A DNA stretch of 64,000 bases from Cheilinus undulatus. Taxonomy: Eukaryota > Chordata > Actinopteri > Labriformes > Labridae. The notes under the pieces were generated by a model. The model was not told the origin of the DNA. It did not search any database and saw nothing but the letters and a program-made list of their open reading frames with translations. The stretch lies in assembly GCF_018320785.1 (NCBI RefSeq), contig NC_054878.1, positions 43,437,023 through 43,501,022 of the forward strand. Reading direction: 5' to 3'. Numbering within the stretch: the first letter of the stretch is position 1; each line of letters opens with the position of its first letter. The position numbers were made by a program, and so were the translations under genes. Positions 43,251 through 55,900 of this stretch are shown here, in pieces.

Positions 43251-46200
43251 ATGGGACTGCTTGAAAGTTCTCTCCTGTTCTCCAGCTCTGTTTCTGTGTT
43301 CGGGGGTCTGCTGGTCCTGCTGCTCTTCTGTCTCATCTCCTCCTTCAGTTTCCACCTAAAGGACGACAGGAAGGAGCCTCCAGGACCAAAACCACTTCCA
43401 ATTCTTGGGAACCTGCTGCAGCTGGACCGCAAGATACCCTACAACACTTTGGTAGAGGTGAGCCAGAGCCAAGGTGTACTGTAGATTTTACACTGCAGGT
43501 CAATGATGGTTTTGTTGCTCCTGTGTGATTCAGATCTGATTTTCTGACAGCGAAAGTGACACCTAATCTTAATCTGGATCCATGATGTTGACCTAGCTGT
43601 CAGACAATGGACATATTTGAAAAAAAAAAAAAATTAGAACAAACAAAATGCTGCCTGAAGCAGGCTGTCTGTTCTTCTCCTTTCTCTGTATATATACCTG
43701 TTTATACGTTTGAGACAAATGTCCTGTTTCCCAGTTTTCCAAAGAATATGGCTCGGTATTCACGGTCTACTTGGGTCTGAAGAAAGTGGTGGTGCTGGCA
43801 GGATATAAAACAGTGAAGGAGGCACTTGTAAACCATGCTGATGAGTTTGGAGGCAGAGATCCACTACCTATCCTGAATGAAAGAAATCAGGGACACGGTA
43901 AGAAAAGACAGAAACGACTGGGCTCTGACCTGAACGCTTTATGGCACTGATCATCAACTGGCCGCCAGGGGGCCATGTTAGGCCCCCCAAAGCTTCCTGT
44001 CCAGCCACTGAAAGATCATTAAATTCAGAAAAGGAGGAAAAGAAGTTGTAGTAGTTTTAGGAGGTTCCTTTGGCTTTAAATGTCTGCAGCTGTTAAACCC
44101 GTCCCACAAACAATAATACTGAAATAGTTTTAGAATGACTAAACATTCGATCTGTTTTTACTGAAATTTAAAGTCATAATTAGTAGATGTTAAAGATAGG
44201 GTTAAGGTTGGCAGAAGTGCTGCAAAAATTAACAGATAAGGTGGTGAAAAGAGGTTAAAATGTGGCAAAAAATGGTTAAAGAGGGAAAGAGGCAAAAAGT
44301 ATCATCAACTGGTTAAAAATGACAAAAATTGTTTTAAAAAGTAATGAAAATGGGTTAAAATAGGCAGAAATAGAAGAAAAGTGTCAACAATGGATAAGAG
44401 TGGCACAAAAGGGATAAAACATGCAGGAAAAGTGGTTTAAATTGGTTAAAGAATGACAAAAATTGGGTTAAAGAGGCAAAAAGTATCAAAAATGTGTTAA
44501 AAGTGGCAAAAATACAGCAAAAATAGCTCGGTAAATTAGTGAAAAGGTGTTCAAGAGTGGCACACAAGGGAAATGATTGGCAGGAGAGTTGCAAAAGGTG
44601 GTTAAAGGATAGCAAAAGTGGGTGAAAAGTGGCAAAAAATGGATAAAGGTGCAACTATTGTTGAAAAATGTAAAGAAAAAGAGGTTAAAAAGTGGCAAAA
44701 CATGCAGGAAGTGGTTTAAAGGGGTTAAAGAATGGAAAAAAATGGGCTCAAGAGGCAAAAATGGGTTAAAATGAGTTAATACTAGTGCAAAATCATGATT
44801 GTGGAGGGCTCCTTCTCTGGCCTGTCTCCCTGTGGTCTGCTGCATGATAGATAACCAGGACTGACCTCACTTATAATGACTAAAAATGTCCTGCATTTTG
44901 AAAGAAGATATAAATATGTTTACCAGACCTAAATATTGATTTAATTTTTGTGTATTTGAAAGTCCGGCACCCTGAGTTTCTGTCGGGACTAAATCTGGCC
45001 CTTGTGCAAAGATACTTGATGACCCCTGCTTTATGGGGTTAGGAGCCATACATGCCCACTCCCTTCTTGGCCTCTTCCCAACTCTCTGTGACACAGTAGA
45101 TTTTTCTCAGCCACTCAGTAATCAGTCAAAGTCACTGAAAGTGATGTCACACTATCTGACCAATCAGCAGTGGCAACTTTCTGTTTCCTCCAGAACTCGA
45201 ACAATGCAGTTTTACATCTCATTGTCCCAAACAAACAGCCTTAAAATCAAAACTAACCCCGTAAGATTTCAGAATCCCACCAACCATAAAAAATTAACTT
45301 TAGAACGGGTTCATGACATCACTGTTATATTTGAACTTGTCTTATACTATGGTCTTGGTGAACACAAGATTCTGATTGGCTCTAGAAATTCCATTGGTGT
45401 CAGTTAACTTCTGATATACGGACACCTTTCGAACTTCTCAAGTAGTCCCGGTCAAAAAATCTTTTCACTGTTCCAAATTAATGCTCAGCAGCGTTTAGCC
45501 GTTACTTTGTTAGGAGTAACTATAGCAACCTGAGACAGTCATATTTTCGGAGCAGGGAGTACAGCGCCGCCAGCCTGAGGACCGGCATCAACCCTCACTT
45601 AACGTTGAAGAACGTTATGGGATTGGAATGGCTATTCCAGTTATTAGTCAAGCCCTCAGGCGTTGCTAGGGGAAAGAAGTTGTTGTTTTACTACAACTTT
45701 CTATTTTGATCACAAAATGTTTGAAATTATAAATAAGTCGTTTTTTAAATTATTTTCATTGGCAAGTGACCATGGTATAAGCGGGTTAATGCCCTTTGAG
45801 GTGTCCAGTTATGAGGGGATTAACTACATGTTACTTTTGAATTGAACTCATTTTATCAATATTTTATACAGTCATGGATACAACGTACCACTTTAAATCA
45901 TAGTAGAATTCTCTTCGCCCCCTATCAGTGTCTCGCATCCCCCCACTGTGGGAACCACTGCTACTGCTCTAATACAGTCCAGATCAGGGGTTTTCAACCT
46001 TTTCAGCCAGCGACCCCCAAAATAAAGGTGCCAGAGACCGGGGAACCCCACTGTACCTGAAGGTGGTTGAACACGTCCATGCGCATTCAAGAATAGTCAT
46101 GTGCAGACAAGGCTGTCCATAAGGGGGGATAAATGGGAGGGCTTTCTGGGGCCCGGCCAAACTGGGGGACCATGGAGGTCAGCAAAATCATGATCCATTA

Positions 46201-46260
46201 TAAAGTTAAGATGTGATAACCAAGTTTTGTATTTAATCTGATAAAATAACCCCTCTTATA

Positions 46261-46325
<65 letters not shown>

Positions 46326-49300
46326 GATAATTTGTGAAGTAAATAGCCTTCTTAAAAATGTTAATCCCTTTTGTTAAAAAAATAGAATTAAAATGGGTTA
46401 AAATGGCTAAAACAGATTAATAATGGCAAAAACTGCGGAAAAAGTGCTGAGATTGGATTTTAAAAGTGGCAGAAATGGGTTCGAAGTGGCGACAATCACA
46501 TAAAAATTGAAAAAAAAATCTGTGGCAAAAATAGTGCATAAATAGTGGTGAAAGGAAGTTAAAAAATGACTGAAATGGCTTTGAAATGGCAAAAAAATGT
46601 GCAGAAATTTGGTGAAATGGAAAGGAAAATTGACATAAACTGGCAAAATTTTGTTATCAAAGAAAGAGAAACAGGCACATATTGGCAGAAATTGGTTAAA
46701 CTAGCAAAAGTGGGCATTTCAGAAATGTAGGTAAAATGGGGAAAATTGGCTGTAAAAAGTGGTAAAAAGGGGTTAATAGTGGCAATAATGGGTCAACAAA
46801 GGCAACATTAGGCTTATGTGGCAAGAATTGGTTTAGAAGTGGCAAAAAGGCAGACAAAAGCGGTGGAACTGCAAAAATGAGGTAAAAGTAAGAGGAAAAT
46901 TGATGAAAATGGGTTAAAATTGATGTAAAGTGGCAACAGTGTAATCTAAAAACATTCTTAGTTTGTTTTTTAGGGAATCTAGAGACCACCTCTCTGTGCG
47001 ACCCCAAGGTTGAGAACCACTGGTCTAGATAATTAGACTGGACTTCAGGTTCATACTTGTGTTTATTAATATCAGAGGTACAACCTGAATTCCACTTTGT
47101 AAAATAATAATGACAACAGAATGCAACGATTGTCAAATAAATTTCATTCAGAACATGAACAACATATCAGATGTGGAAACTGAAACATTTTACCGTTTCA
47201 TTTAAAATATTAGCTCATTTTGAAGTTGATGGCAGCAACACATCTCAGAAAAGTAGGGACATGTTGCTTTTGTTCTAATGTGAATAAAATGGGTTTATAA
47301 GCTTTACAAATCATTGCATTCTGCTTTTTTTTTTTCAGCAAAACCGTCCACTTTGGAGTGGTATTTGGTGCATTTCTCCCTAAGCTGGTGTTAAGTGTTT
47401 GATATCAACAGAATTATTCTGATCTCTCATTGCTGTCATGGCTGTTGCAGTAGCTTTAAGACTGATCGCTGGTGTCTTTAAAACACCAAGTTTAAGAAAG
47501 GTGAGGTTAATGAGTTTTTCACTCATTAATCTTGACAGTAAAGCAGCCTTCAGACTGAAAGAGTCCTTTAAGGACAGGTCGTATATATTTAACTAAAGGT
47601 GTCTATATATGTGACAAGTTAAAATATAACAGTCATGGACATGAACGCGTTCTAAAGTTCAGTTTTTATGGTATTCTGAAATCTAACTGGGGTAAACGAT
47701 CCTATGATAATGAGCACAAGAAGACTTTTTTACCTGCAGCTGTAGCTCGTCCCAACTAATCTGACACAAAATGATGCACTAGACTTGGAAGAATGCCTGA
47801 AAGTTATTTTAAAAATCAGTTTTAGTTTTGATTATACTTTGTCTGGACATGGCTTGACCTTTGAGTCTGCATTGCTGTTTGTTGTTTTTATCTCTGTAAT
47901 GCTGGAACCCTTATCTGCACATTTTTACCTTTCTAGATAATAGAGACGCTATGAATGACCTTTAACCTTGAACGTTTGGCCCTAATTTGTTTTTCTCTCT
48001 ATTTAAGGTATTCTGTGGTCAAGTGGAGATTCTTGGAGAGAGATGAGGCGTTTCGCCTTGGCAAACCTGAAAGACTTTGGCATGGGTAAGAGAGCCTGTG
48101 AGGACAAGATAGCAGAGGAATGTGAGCATCTCATCGAGCTGTTTTTGAAGTTCAAAGGTGAATGTCTGTTTAACTCTCAGCATCTATTGTAGATTTAATT
48201 CAGAGGAAAGTGTCATTATTTTTTTCTCTTGTTGCAGGTGAAGCTTTTGATACGTCTAAGCCCATGTACCGTCCTATCGCTAACATTATCTGCTCCATGG
48301 TTTATGGCAGCAGGTTTGAATATGACAGTCCCGAGTTTAAATCCCTGTTAAATCGCATACACAGACTGGGCCCGATCATGGGCTCCCCTTTGATGAAGGT
48401 ACAGCTTCACATGTTGTTTTCTAGCACAGCTTTTACAGGATTAAGAGAAAATTGATTTTTAAATAAAAATGATACATTTCTATCTCTTGCAGGTGTATAA
48501 CATCTTTCCATGGCTCTTCAGATGGATTTCTGACAGGAAGGAGTTTCACAGTTTGGGCGATGCCACCAGGAAACAGAACATAAAGCTGTTCAGTCATTTA
48601 AAAGAGACCCTCAGTCCAGAGAGGTGCAGAGGTTTGGTGGACGCCTTTCTGGTCCGACAACAAAATCTGGAGGTTAGAGAATTCCACTTTTCATATCATG
48701 AGTATTTGGAAACAACTGTCTTGTTAGAATTTGATTTTCTTCTACATGACGAGGCCTACCCGTAGAATAGAACGGGCCTTCCCCAGCTGTGATTGGTTGG
48801 TGATATCAGTGCATGAGTATTTCATCAGAGGCATAGGAGCTAGCATCCTGGCTAAAAGTTACAGGACGTTCACAGTAATGCAGGTGTAACTGAAGATAAT
48901 ATTGAGTTTTGATGCATTTTGTGTGCAAAACTTAGTGCTACTCTTAAGTGGTTCTGTCTAGTGTTAAGGATTACCTCTCATTAGTCTTTACCTGCAGGAA
49001 TCTGGGATTACCAGCAGTCACTTCCATGATGAAAACCTGTTAATGACGGTTTCCAATCTATTTTCTGCGGGGACTGATACAACTGCAATAACACTGAGAT
49101 GGGCTCTTCTGTTCATGGCGAGGTATCCAGAAATACAGGGTAAGAAGTTTAAGATATCCAGAACAACACAGATGTGCAGAATATTCCATCAGTATGACGG
49201 CAAGCTTTCCCTCCCAGACCAGGTCCAAGAGGAGCTGGGTAAAGTTATTGGAAGTCAACAGGTGCAGCTTGAAGACAGGAAGAATCTTCCTTTCACCAAC

Positions 49301-49933
49301 GCGGTCATCCATGAGACTCAGAGAGTGGCTAACATTGCCCCCATAGCTATTCCTCATAAAACACTCCAGGATGTCACCTTCCAGGGCCACTTCATTAAGA
49401 AGGTCTGACTTAGAGTATCTAATCTAGTGCTTGTTTGTGTAATAGTTCTTGTATTTGTGTATTATTAGTCATTTCATGGATGTTCTGCAGGAAGAACTTT
49501 TCATTTCCTCCTGTCCTCAGGGAACCACGGTGTACCCTCTGTTGTCATCAGTCCTGTTTGATGAGAGCGAGTGGGCAACGCCTCACACCTTTAACCCCGC
49601 CCATTTCCTGGACAAAGACGGAAAGTTTGTCAAGCAAGATGCCTTCATGCCTTTTTCTGCAGGTTTGTTAGCACTAGCATCACTTTCCCACTTTATTAAA
49701 GTTCATTACCATCAAACTAACTGAGACCTTTGTTGTTTTTCACAGGTCGCAGAGTTTGCCTCGGAGAGAGTCTGGCCAGGATGGAGCTCTTCATCTTCTT
49801 CGCTACACTCCTCCAACACTTCCGTTTCACCCCTCCTCCTGGAGTCTCAGAGGATGAGATGGACGTGAATCCACAACTGCTTCTTTTCCTCGAGCCACCG
49901 ACTCATAAACTGTGCGCTGTGCCTCGGATGTGA
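43251..49933 (+). CDS. cyp2k: CYP2K-type cytochrome P450 A, complete, 505 aa
   Basis: Nine exons: 43251-43457, 43735-43897, 48008-48157, 48238-48398, 48493-48672, 48998-49139, 49218-49402, 49521-49662, 49746-49933. The total is 1518 nt, and nine exons is the usual CYP2 plan. It has an N-terminal membrane anchor (residues 8-31), the proline hinge PPGPKPLP (43-50), I-helix AGTDTT (311-316), K-helix E367-TQ-R370, FNPAHF (420-425), and heme ligand Cys448 in [11 protein letters not shown]. All catalytic landmarks are present, so it should be an active ER monooxygenase taking electrons from P450 reductase. CYP2K enzymes of fish act on fatty acids and xenobiotics; the substrate here is unknown. Intron 2 is 4.1 kb because two hAT elements landed in it. 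The exon 7 donor (AAG|GTCTGA) is weak. Intron 6 is 78 nt, has no stop, and stays in frame. Confidence 0.92.
43945..45028. mobile_element. hAT element with minisatellite core, 1084 bp, 8-bp duplication
   Basis: Perfect flanking octamers CTTTATGG (43937-43944, 45029-45036) border inverted termini: CACTGATCATCAACTGGC at the left and the complement of CAGGGGTCATCAAGTATC at the right. The core (about 44190-44780) is an array of GGCAAAAATGGGTTAAA-like units. No transposase is encoded. It lies in intron 2 of P450 A. Confidence 0.88.
45985..47022. mobile_element. hAT element with minisatellite core, 1038 bp, 8-bp duplication
   Basis: Flanking octamers GTCCAGAT (45977-45984) and GTCTAGAT (47023-47030) differ at one position. 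Termini are CAGGGGTTTTCAACCTTTTC and the complement of CAGTGGTTCTCAACCTTGG. Inside are 'atagtcatgtgcagacaaggc', a TA/T tract (46262-46325) and the GGCAAAAATGGG-type minisatellite. Same family as 3367-4490 and 62690-63271. Confidence 0.88.
47123..47345. mobile_element. Tc1/mariner-superfamily end fragments
   Basis: 'gaacaacatatcagatgtgg', 'tgatggcagcaacacatctc' and 'aatcattgcattctgc' are the terminal zones of the AAAGTTGGGAC-type family joined with almost no interior. It is a solo-end or heavily deleted copy in intron 2 of P450 A. Confidence 0.5.
47346..48007. other. Intronic sequence, nothing recognised
   Basis: Rest of intron 2 of P450 A up to the exon 3 acceptor (TTTAAG). No exon or repeat was identified. 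Confidence 0.4.
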
Positions 49934-50089
49934 GGGCATGAGGGATTGAAAATATTATAATCCTAAGTAAGGCCGTGATCAACAGAAGGAGAACTTAGTT
50001 GACTGTAATTACAACCACTCAGAACCAATCAAGTGGCTGTTTGAAAAAAAAAAACAGAATATATGATAGGGAAACGTTGACCATTTGTA

Positions 50090-51080
50090 AAATCATGCTT
50101 CTTTATACACTCACTAATTACTGCATCAATGTGACATGGCTCAGAGGCGATCAGTCCATGGCACTGCTGGGATGTTATGAAACCCAGGTCACTATGATAG
50201 CAGCCTTCAGCTCATCAGGATTGTTGAGTCTGGTGTCTCTTATCTTTCCCAGAGATTCTTTATGGGGTCAGGTCAGAATCAAACAGGAACACCACAGTCA
50301 GTAAACCAGTTTCTGGTAGTTCTGGCATCACTGTGAGGGGGTGAAAAGGCACTCAAAATCTCATTTGAGCTTCTCAGCAGATGGAAGCATGAAGATCTCT
50401 AAAATCTCCTGGTAGACAGCTGACAGGGTTGACTCTGGACTTGATAAAGACCAGTAGACCACCAGCAGCAGATGACATGGCACCTCAAACCATTACTGAC
50501 TGTAATCTAAGACTGGAAACACTTGACTTTAAGCTCTGAAGGATTCTGGGATCTCAGATCCCCCTCAAGACTCTGGGATCTTGATTTACAAATAAAATGT
50601 TAAATCGACTCTCATCTGTAAACAGGACTTTGGACCAACAGTCCAGTTCTTGTTCATCTTAGCCCATGTGAGTGTGATAATGCTGTCTGGGTCAGGATTG
50701 GCTCCACACAGAAACATCACACTTGTATTAACTTGGGTTTCTTTTTTCAGACAACCTATTGTAGATGTTTTTACCTTGACATGTTTCGGCTGTCATCTGC
50801 AGTCTTCCCCATGATTGTGGTTGTGTGAACTGAGCCAGAGTGAGAGAAATAACTGACATAAAATTTGACTTTTCAACAATATTCTAATATTTTGAGATTG
50901 TGGATTTTAGATTTTCACTAGCTGTAAGCTGTAATCATCAAGATTACAACAAAAAAAAGCCTTGTAATATTCATGTTGTATGAGATAAATCTAGAACATA
51001 TAAATGTTTAACTTTTTTAACTGTAGAACTGTAACAAATATATTTAGAATTGTATTCTAATCTTTTGAGAAGCACCTGTA
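50090..51080 (-). mobile_element. Tc1/mariner element, internally deleted
   Basis: From 'catggcactgctgggatgttatg' to the right terminal 'tattctaatcttttgagaagcacctgta', the order matches a common fish Tc1 read in reverse. The minus strand keeps the catalytic-half traces near 50170-50650 and the start region near 50800. The DNA-binding middle is deleted. It lies 160 bp beyond P450 A. Confidence 0.65.
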
Positions 51081-51239
51081 AGTATAAAAACAAATGTAAA
51101 AATGCCAGAGTGAGCAAAACTGCTAATCTACATGCTTAGAGCTTCTGCAGGTAACACATAAAAAGACAATTCAAAACTCACAATGTGGAAAAACGTAACA
51201 CGATAAATGTAAACTTAGTTGAATAAAGTGCATAGTTTC

Positions 51240-52310
51240 ATTATCTTTGCCCATTTTTGCAATTTTACACAAATTTTTTGCCTTCCTTAATTCCTTTGCA
51301 TCATTTCCACCCATTTTTGTTCTTTATTGCCTATTTGTAACCCATTTTGCCATTTTTTTTCAATTGTTGCATCATTTAACCCAATTTGCTACCTTTTGGC
51401 CATTTATTTATTTATTTTTTTACCATTTTCGACTCGTTTTCACCTCTTTATCCACCAAATTCTTGCAACTAATTTTTTGCCACTTTTAATGCGTTTTCCC
51501 ACATTCTGCCCATTGTCACAAATTTTCTAAATTTTGGCCCCTTTTCAAAATTTTGCTTCCAACCCTTTTTCCAATTTTATCCCATTTTTGCCACTTTTTC
51601 TTTGATTTATTGTCAATTTTAATTCATTTCTACAACTTTAACCCATTTTTGCCACAATTTTACTAATTTTTCAACCCTGTTCATGACTTTATCCAGCCAT
51701 TTTTGCATCTATTTTGCCACTTTTTAACAGCTTTTCACAATTTTTTGACAAATTTTTGCCTTTTTTGTGTTGTCACAACTCATTTTTGCCACTTTTTAGC
51801 TTTTTAAAAATCAATTTATACCACTTTAACCCATTTTGCCAACTTTCACCCCTTTTCACTACTTGATTTAGCCATTTGGCTCCCATTTTTACCACGTTCT
51901 GCCTTTTTCAGCAATTTTAAACCTTTTTTGTCACCTTTTAACCCTTTCACAAATTTTCCAGCCATTTTTTGCCCTTGTTTTTCGAGTAAATAAAAAAAGC
52001 AGCGCTATTCTTTAGTTGATCTGCCCTTTAACCCTTGGAGGTCCACGGCTAATTTGCCATTTTGTTAATAATTTTCTTTTTGCAGTCTGAACCACTCAGA
52101 AAATGTCTACCATGCTCATGTTTGGTATCTTTTTGTTCTGCACTACTTCATCTTTATGAAATGAAAACTATTTTTCTAACCATTTCTGCCTTTTTTGTAT
52201 TTTTCTAACTCATTTTTGCCACTTTTGGCATTTTTCAATATCAATCAATACCCTCTTAACCCATTTTGCCCCCTTTCACCCCTTGTCACGACTTAATTTA
52301 GCCATTTCTT
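51240..52310. repeat. TTTTGCCACTTTTAACCCA-like minisatellite block
   Basis: Degenerate units such as 'cccatttttgccactttt' continue for about 720 bp (51240-51960) and reappear at 52190-52310 after a unique interval. Terminal inverted repeats were not found. It lies between P450 genes A and B. Confidence 0.7.
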
Positions 52311-52942
52311 TAAACTCAAATCATTTAAAGTGCTATTTAAAGTATTCTTGGTGTGACTGTGAGTCGACCTGATGTAGCTGTCCTCAGCTCTCCTCAGCTT
52401 CAACTCTTTGCCAGATCTAAGGTATGAGACAGCGTTTTTAATATGGCAGTTGCCCCACATTGGCCTCAGGAGCCTCCTTTCAGTAACCTCATGGCCGCCG
52501 TCACTCAGGCAGCGTCCAGTATTTTCTACATAGTGTTGTCACCCTCTTTCAGAGACTTTGCATATGTTGTGGTGTCATGAAGTTCAGTCCCAGTTTCTGT
52601 AAACAGCTGCAGGGATGTATATGACGTCAGACCAAGCTTGGGGCTGTTGGGCTTTAACATCACGACAACAACTTAGCAGATAAACACAGAAAGTTCATCC
52701 TGTCTGGGTGTTAGTCTGCGTCCCTTTCTAAACTCCGTGAAGACAGGGTACTCTAAGGTATTCTTTAAGTCTATCTTTAAAATCTTTTTTTAGTGAGTTA
52801 TGTAACTGTATTTGTTTCTCCTCCAGCATTAATTTTTCTAACAAAAGAACTGACTGATTCCTCCTGGCTGCTGCCAGTGAATCACTTTACAAACACTCAC
52901 AGAGCCAAAGGGAGCAGAGAGGACTCGTTTTCTTCTGGATCC
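52311..52942 (+). promoter_or_regulatory. 5' flank of P450 B
   Basis: This is unique-looking sequence between the minisatellite and the P450 B start. An in-frame open extension runs back to an ATG at 52793, but P450 A and C exon 1 lengths (207 nt each) support the start at 52943. No TATA box or response element could be assigned. Confidence 0.35.
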
Positions 52943-55900
52943 ATGGAGATTCCAGAGCCAATCCTCCAGTCCTCCAGCTCCGTCTTTCTATTTGTGGCTC
53001 TGCTGATCCTGCTGCTCGTCTATTTCATCTCCTCCTCCAGTTTTCACCCCAAGGAAGACAGGAAGGAGCCTCCAGGACCAAAACCACTTCCAGTTCTTGG
53101 GAATCTGCTCCAGCTCGACAGCAAGATACCCTACAACACATTAGCAGAGGTGAGCTGAGCTGATGAGTGTTGCTGGAGGAGAAGTTATTTATTTTCTTCA
53201 AAATAAAAGCAGGCTTTGATGCAAACAGGAAGTAAAGCACTGTTATATTAAGACAATACAGATTACACAGCAAAAGCATTAAAAGCTGTCATAATAGCTA
53301 TCAGACGTCAATGAGTCATTTTGAACATGCTCTCCTGCAGATTGCTTCATGTGTAACAGTTTTAGACATTGTATGTGACAGAGTAGCACCTCTGATATAA
53401 TCCCCAGCTGTCTAAGGAATATGGCTCGGTCTTCACGGTCTACTTGGGTCTGAAGAAAGTGGTGGTGCTGGCAGGATGCAAGACAGTGAAGGAGGCACTT
53501 GTGAATCATGCTGATGAGTTTGGAGATAGAGATCCATTAGAGATCATGCACGATTTAAATCAGGGACATGGTAAGTACAAATCAAACTTATTCTGATTTG
53601 ATTTTGTCTTTTGCACATTACTTTTTACCCTCTTGTTGCATATTAGAAATATTTTTGAACTACTTCTGCGAAGGTATTCTATGGTCAAACGGCAATTCTT
53701 GGAGAGAGATGAGGCGTTTCGCCTTAATGAACCTGAAAGACTTCGGCATGGGAAAGAGGGCATCAGAGGACAAGATCATTGAGGAATGTGAACATCTCAC
53801 TGAGCTGTTTTTAAAATTTAAAGGTAGTGATAATCTTAATTTAAGCATCAATGTCACACAACAGTAGAAACAGGATTATCGTTTCTTTTCTTGCTGCAGG
53901 AGAAGCTTTTGATACGACTGAACCGCTGAGCTATCCGGTCTCTAACATCATCTGCTCCATGGTCTACGGCAGCAGATTTGATTATGACAGTCCAGTGTTT
54001 ACTACTCTGCTAGAGCGCATTCACAAACAGGGTCCTCTCCTGGGTTCCCTGTCAGTGAAGGTACAGTATGGGAGATGTTTTTATGAGTATTTAAAACATA
54101 TAGTATCTTAATGAGTACTTTGCCTCGTCAGATCTACAACCTGTTTCCCTGGACCTGCAAATGGATCTCTAACAGGAAGGACTTCCTTAAATTGGGCGAT
54201 GCAACCAGGAAGCAGAACATAAACCTCTTCAGTCAGTTGAAAGAGACCCTCAATCCAGAGAGGTGCAGAGGTTTTGTGGATGCCTTTCTGGTCAGAAAGC
54301 TGAAGCTGGAGGTCAGAGAACTCATCTATTTGCTTATAGAGCCGATTGAGCGCTTGAATCCATTTCATGGTTTCATGGTTTAAAGGTCTGTGTCCACAGC
54401 TGGCACACACTAATCTCTACATACTTTTCATCATTGATAGTTCCTTTCTAGATGTGTTAGCTGCCCACGCCATAGACACTAATATAACCCCATACCACCA
54501 GAGATGGGCCGTTCATGAACGAGCCGGTTCAAAGAGCCGGCTCTTGTACGTAAATGATAGGATCCATCATTTTTACCATTACTAATATTATTCTTCTATA
54601 TTTGTGTGTCTCTGTGTGTTATGTGATTGATTAGTAGGGATGATCTTTTCTCATCACCACTCTACCACAGGCACGCCACATAGGACTCATGCTTGATGGT
54701 GTTAACCTGACACACCTGATGGATTTGTTTCACACATCCAACTGGTTAACCTTCCATAGACGGTGTTTGGGAAAGGGCAGAGCCTTTGAAAAAAAAACTC
54801 GGAGGGTGATTGAATGAACGTTCTGTTTGTCACATCTTAACGGGCCAATCGGAGCAACAAAACATGTGACGTCATAGCCCCAAACCGGGGTGCGCTGCTA
54901 CAGACCAGTAAACTCAATAGAGAGCTGCATAACACAAACCATGGTGACTGTAGACGTGTCAGTTCATGACTTTTGTCATTTTTGAAATGAAAACAACTCA
55001 CTGCTGTTCTTTGTTCTTCTTTTAAAGAAGAAATGTCGTCAAGTTCTAGTAAAACTGGCGCTTTAGTAGAATCTACACTAAGCTCTTCCACCATAATTGC
55101 ATTGGCCTCTTGTTGTTACATCACGACTCCGCCGTTCCTGAAAGTACTGCCCCTCGTTACTGATTGGTCCTGTCACTTTCTAACAGGGCCCAAACGGCTC
55201 AGATGGGAGCTTTGCAAGATGGATTCACCAGTGAGACACAGAAACTGGTGAATCCCTCTGTTTTGCAAGGTTATGAAGGTGTAAAGTTAATGTTTTATAT
55301 CAGGGGTATTATACAGCCCAGGCAGTGTGCAGAATTCATGTGACCAGCAAGGTTTTTGGGGGGGACATTCAATTGTGAAAAATATTTCCATGATGTTTTC
55401 TTTAATAATTAATGAGTATAATTGGAGTGAAATACCAGCACAAACATCAATCACATATGATGATATTGCTAAATTTGGTAGGTTAAATGAAGTTAAACTG
55501 GTACCTAATTAAAGAGTCATTCGGAAACCAAAAGAGCTGAGTGAAAAGATCTAGATCTCTAAGAACCCGATTTCCCATAATCTTAGTTTACATTCCTGGT
55601 TTCCAAAAACAAATTCAAATTTGATTCATCTGACCACAGAACAGTTTTTCATTTTGCCTTTGTCCATTTTAAATGAGCTTTGGTCCAGAGCAGATGGCAA
55701 CTTTTCTGGATCCTGTTCACGTGTGGCTACTTCTGTGCATGATCCAGCTTTAACTGTCACTTATGGATGGCAGACAATGATTTCCGGAAGTGTTTCCAGT
55801 ACAGAATCATGTCATTTTCAATTCAGTGGCCCTGATGGCCAGAATATCACGAGCACCTTCGGCAAAGATTTCTCTAGATTTTCTGAATGTTTTACAAGTC

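Noticed and set aside
52793-52942. Start of P450 B at the upstream in-frame ATG
   Set aside because: It would add 50 residues before the membrane anchor. Paralogue exon 1 lengths agree on the start at 52943.
54837-55094. 85-residue minus-strand frame in P450 B intron 5
   Set aside because: It lies inside a hAT-like element, has no recognisable domain and no splice context.
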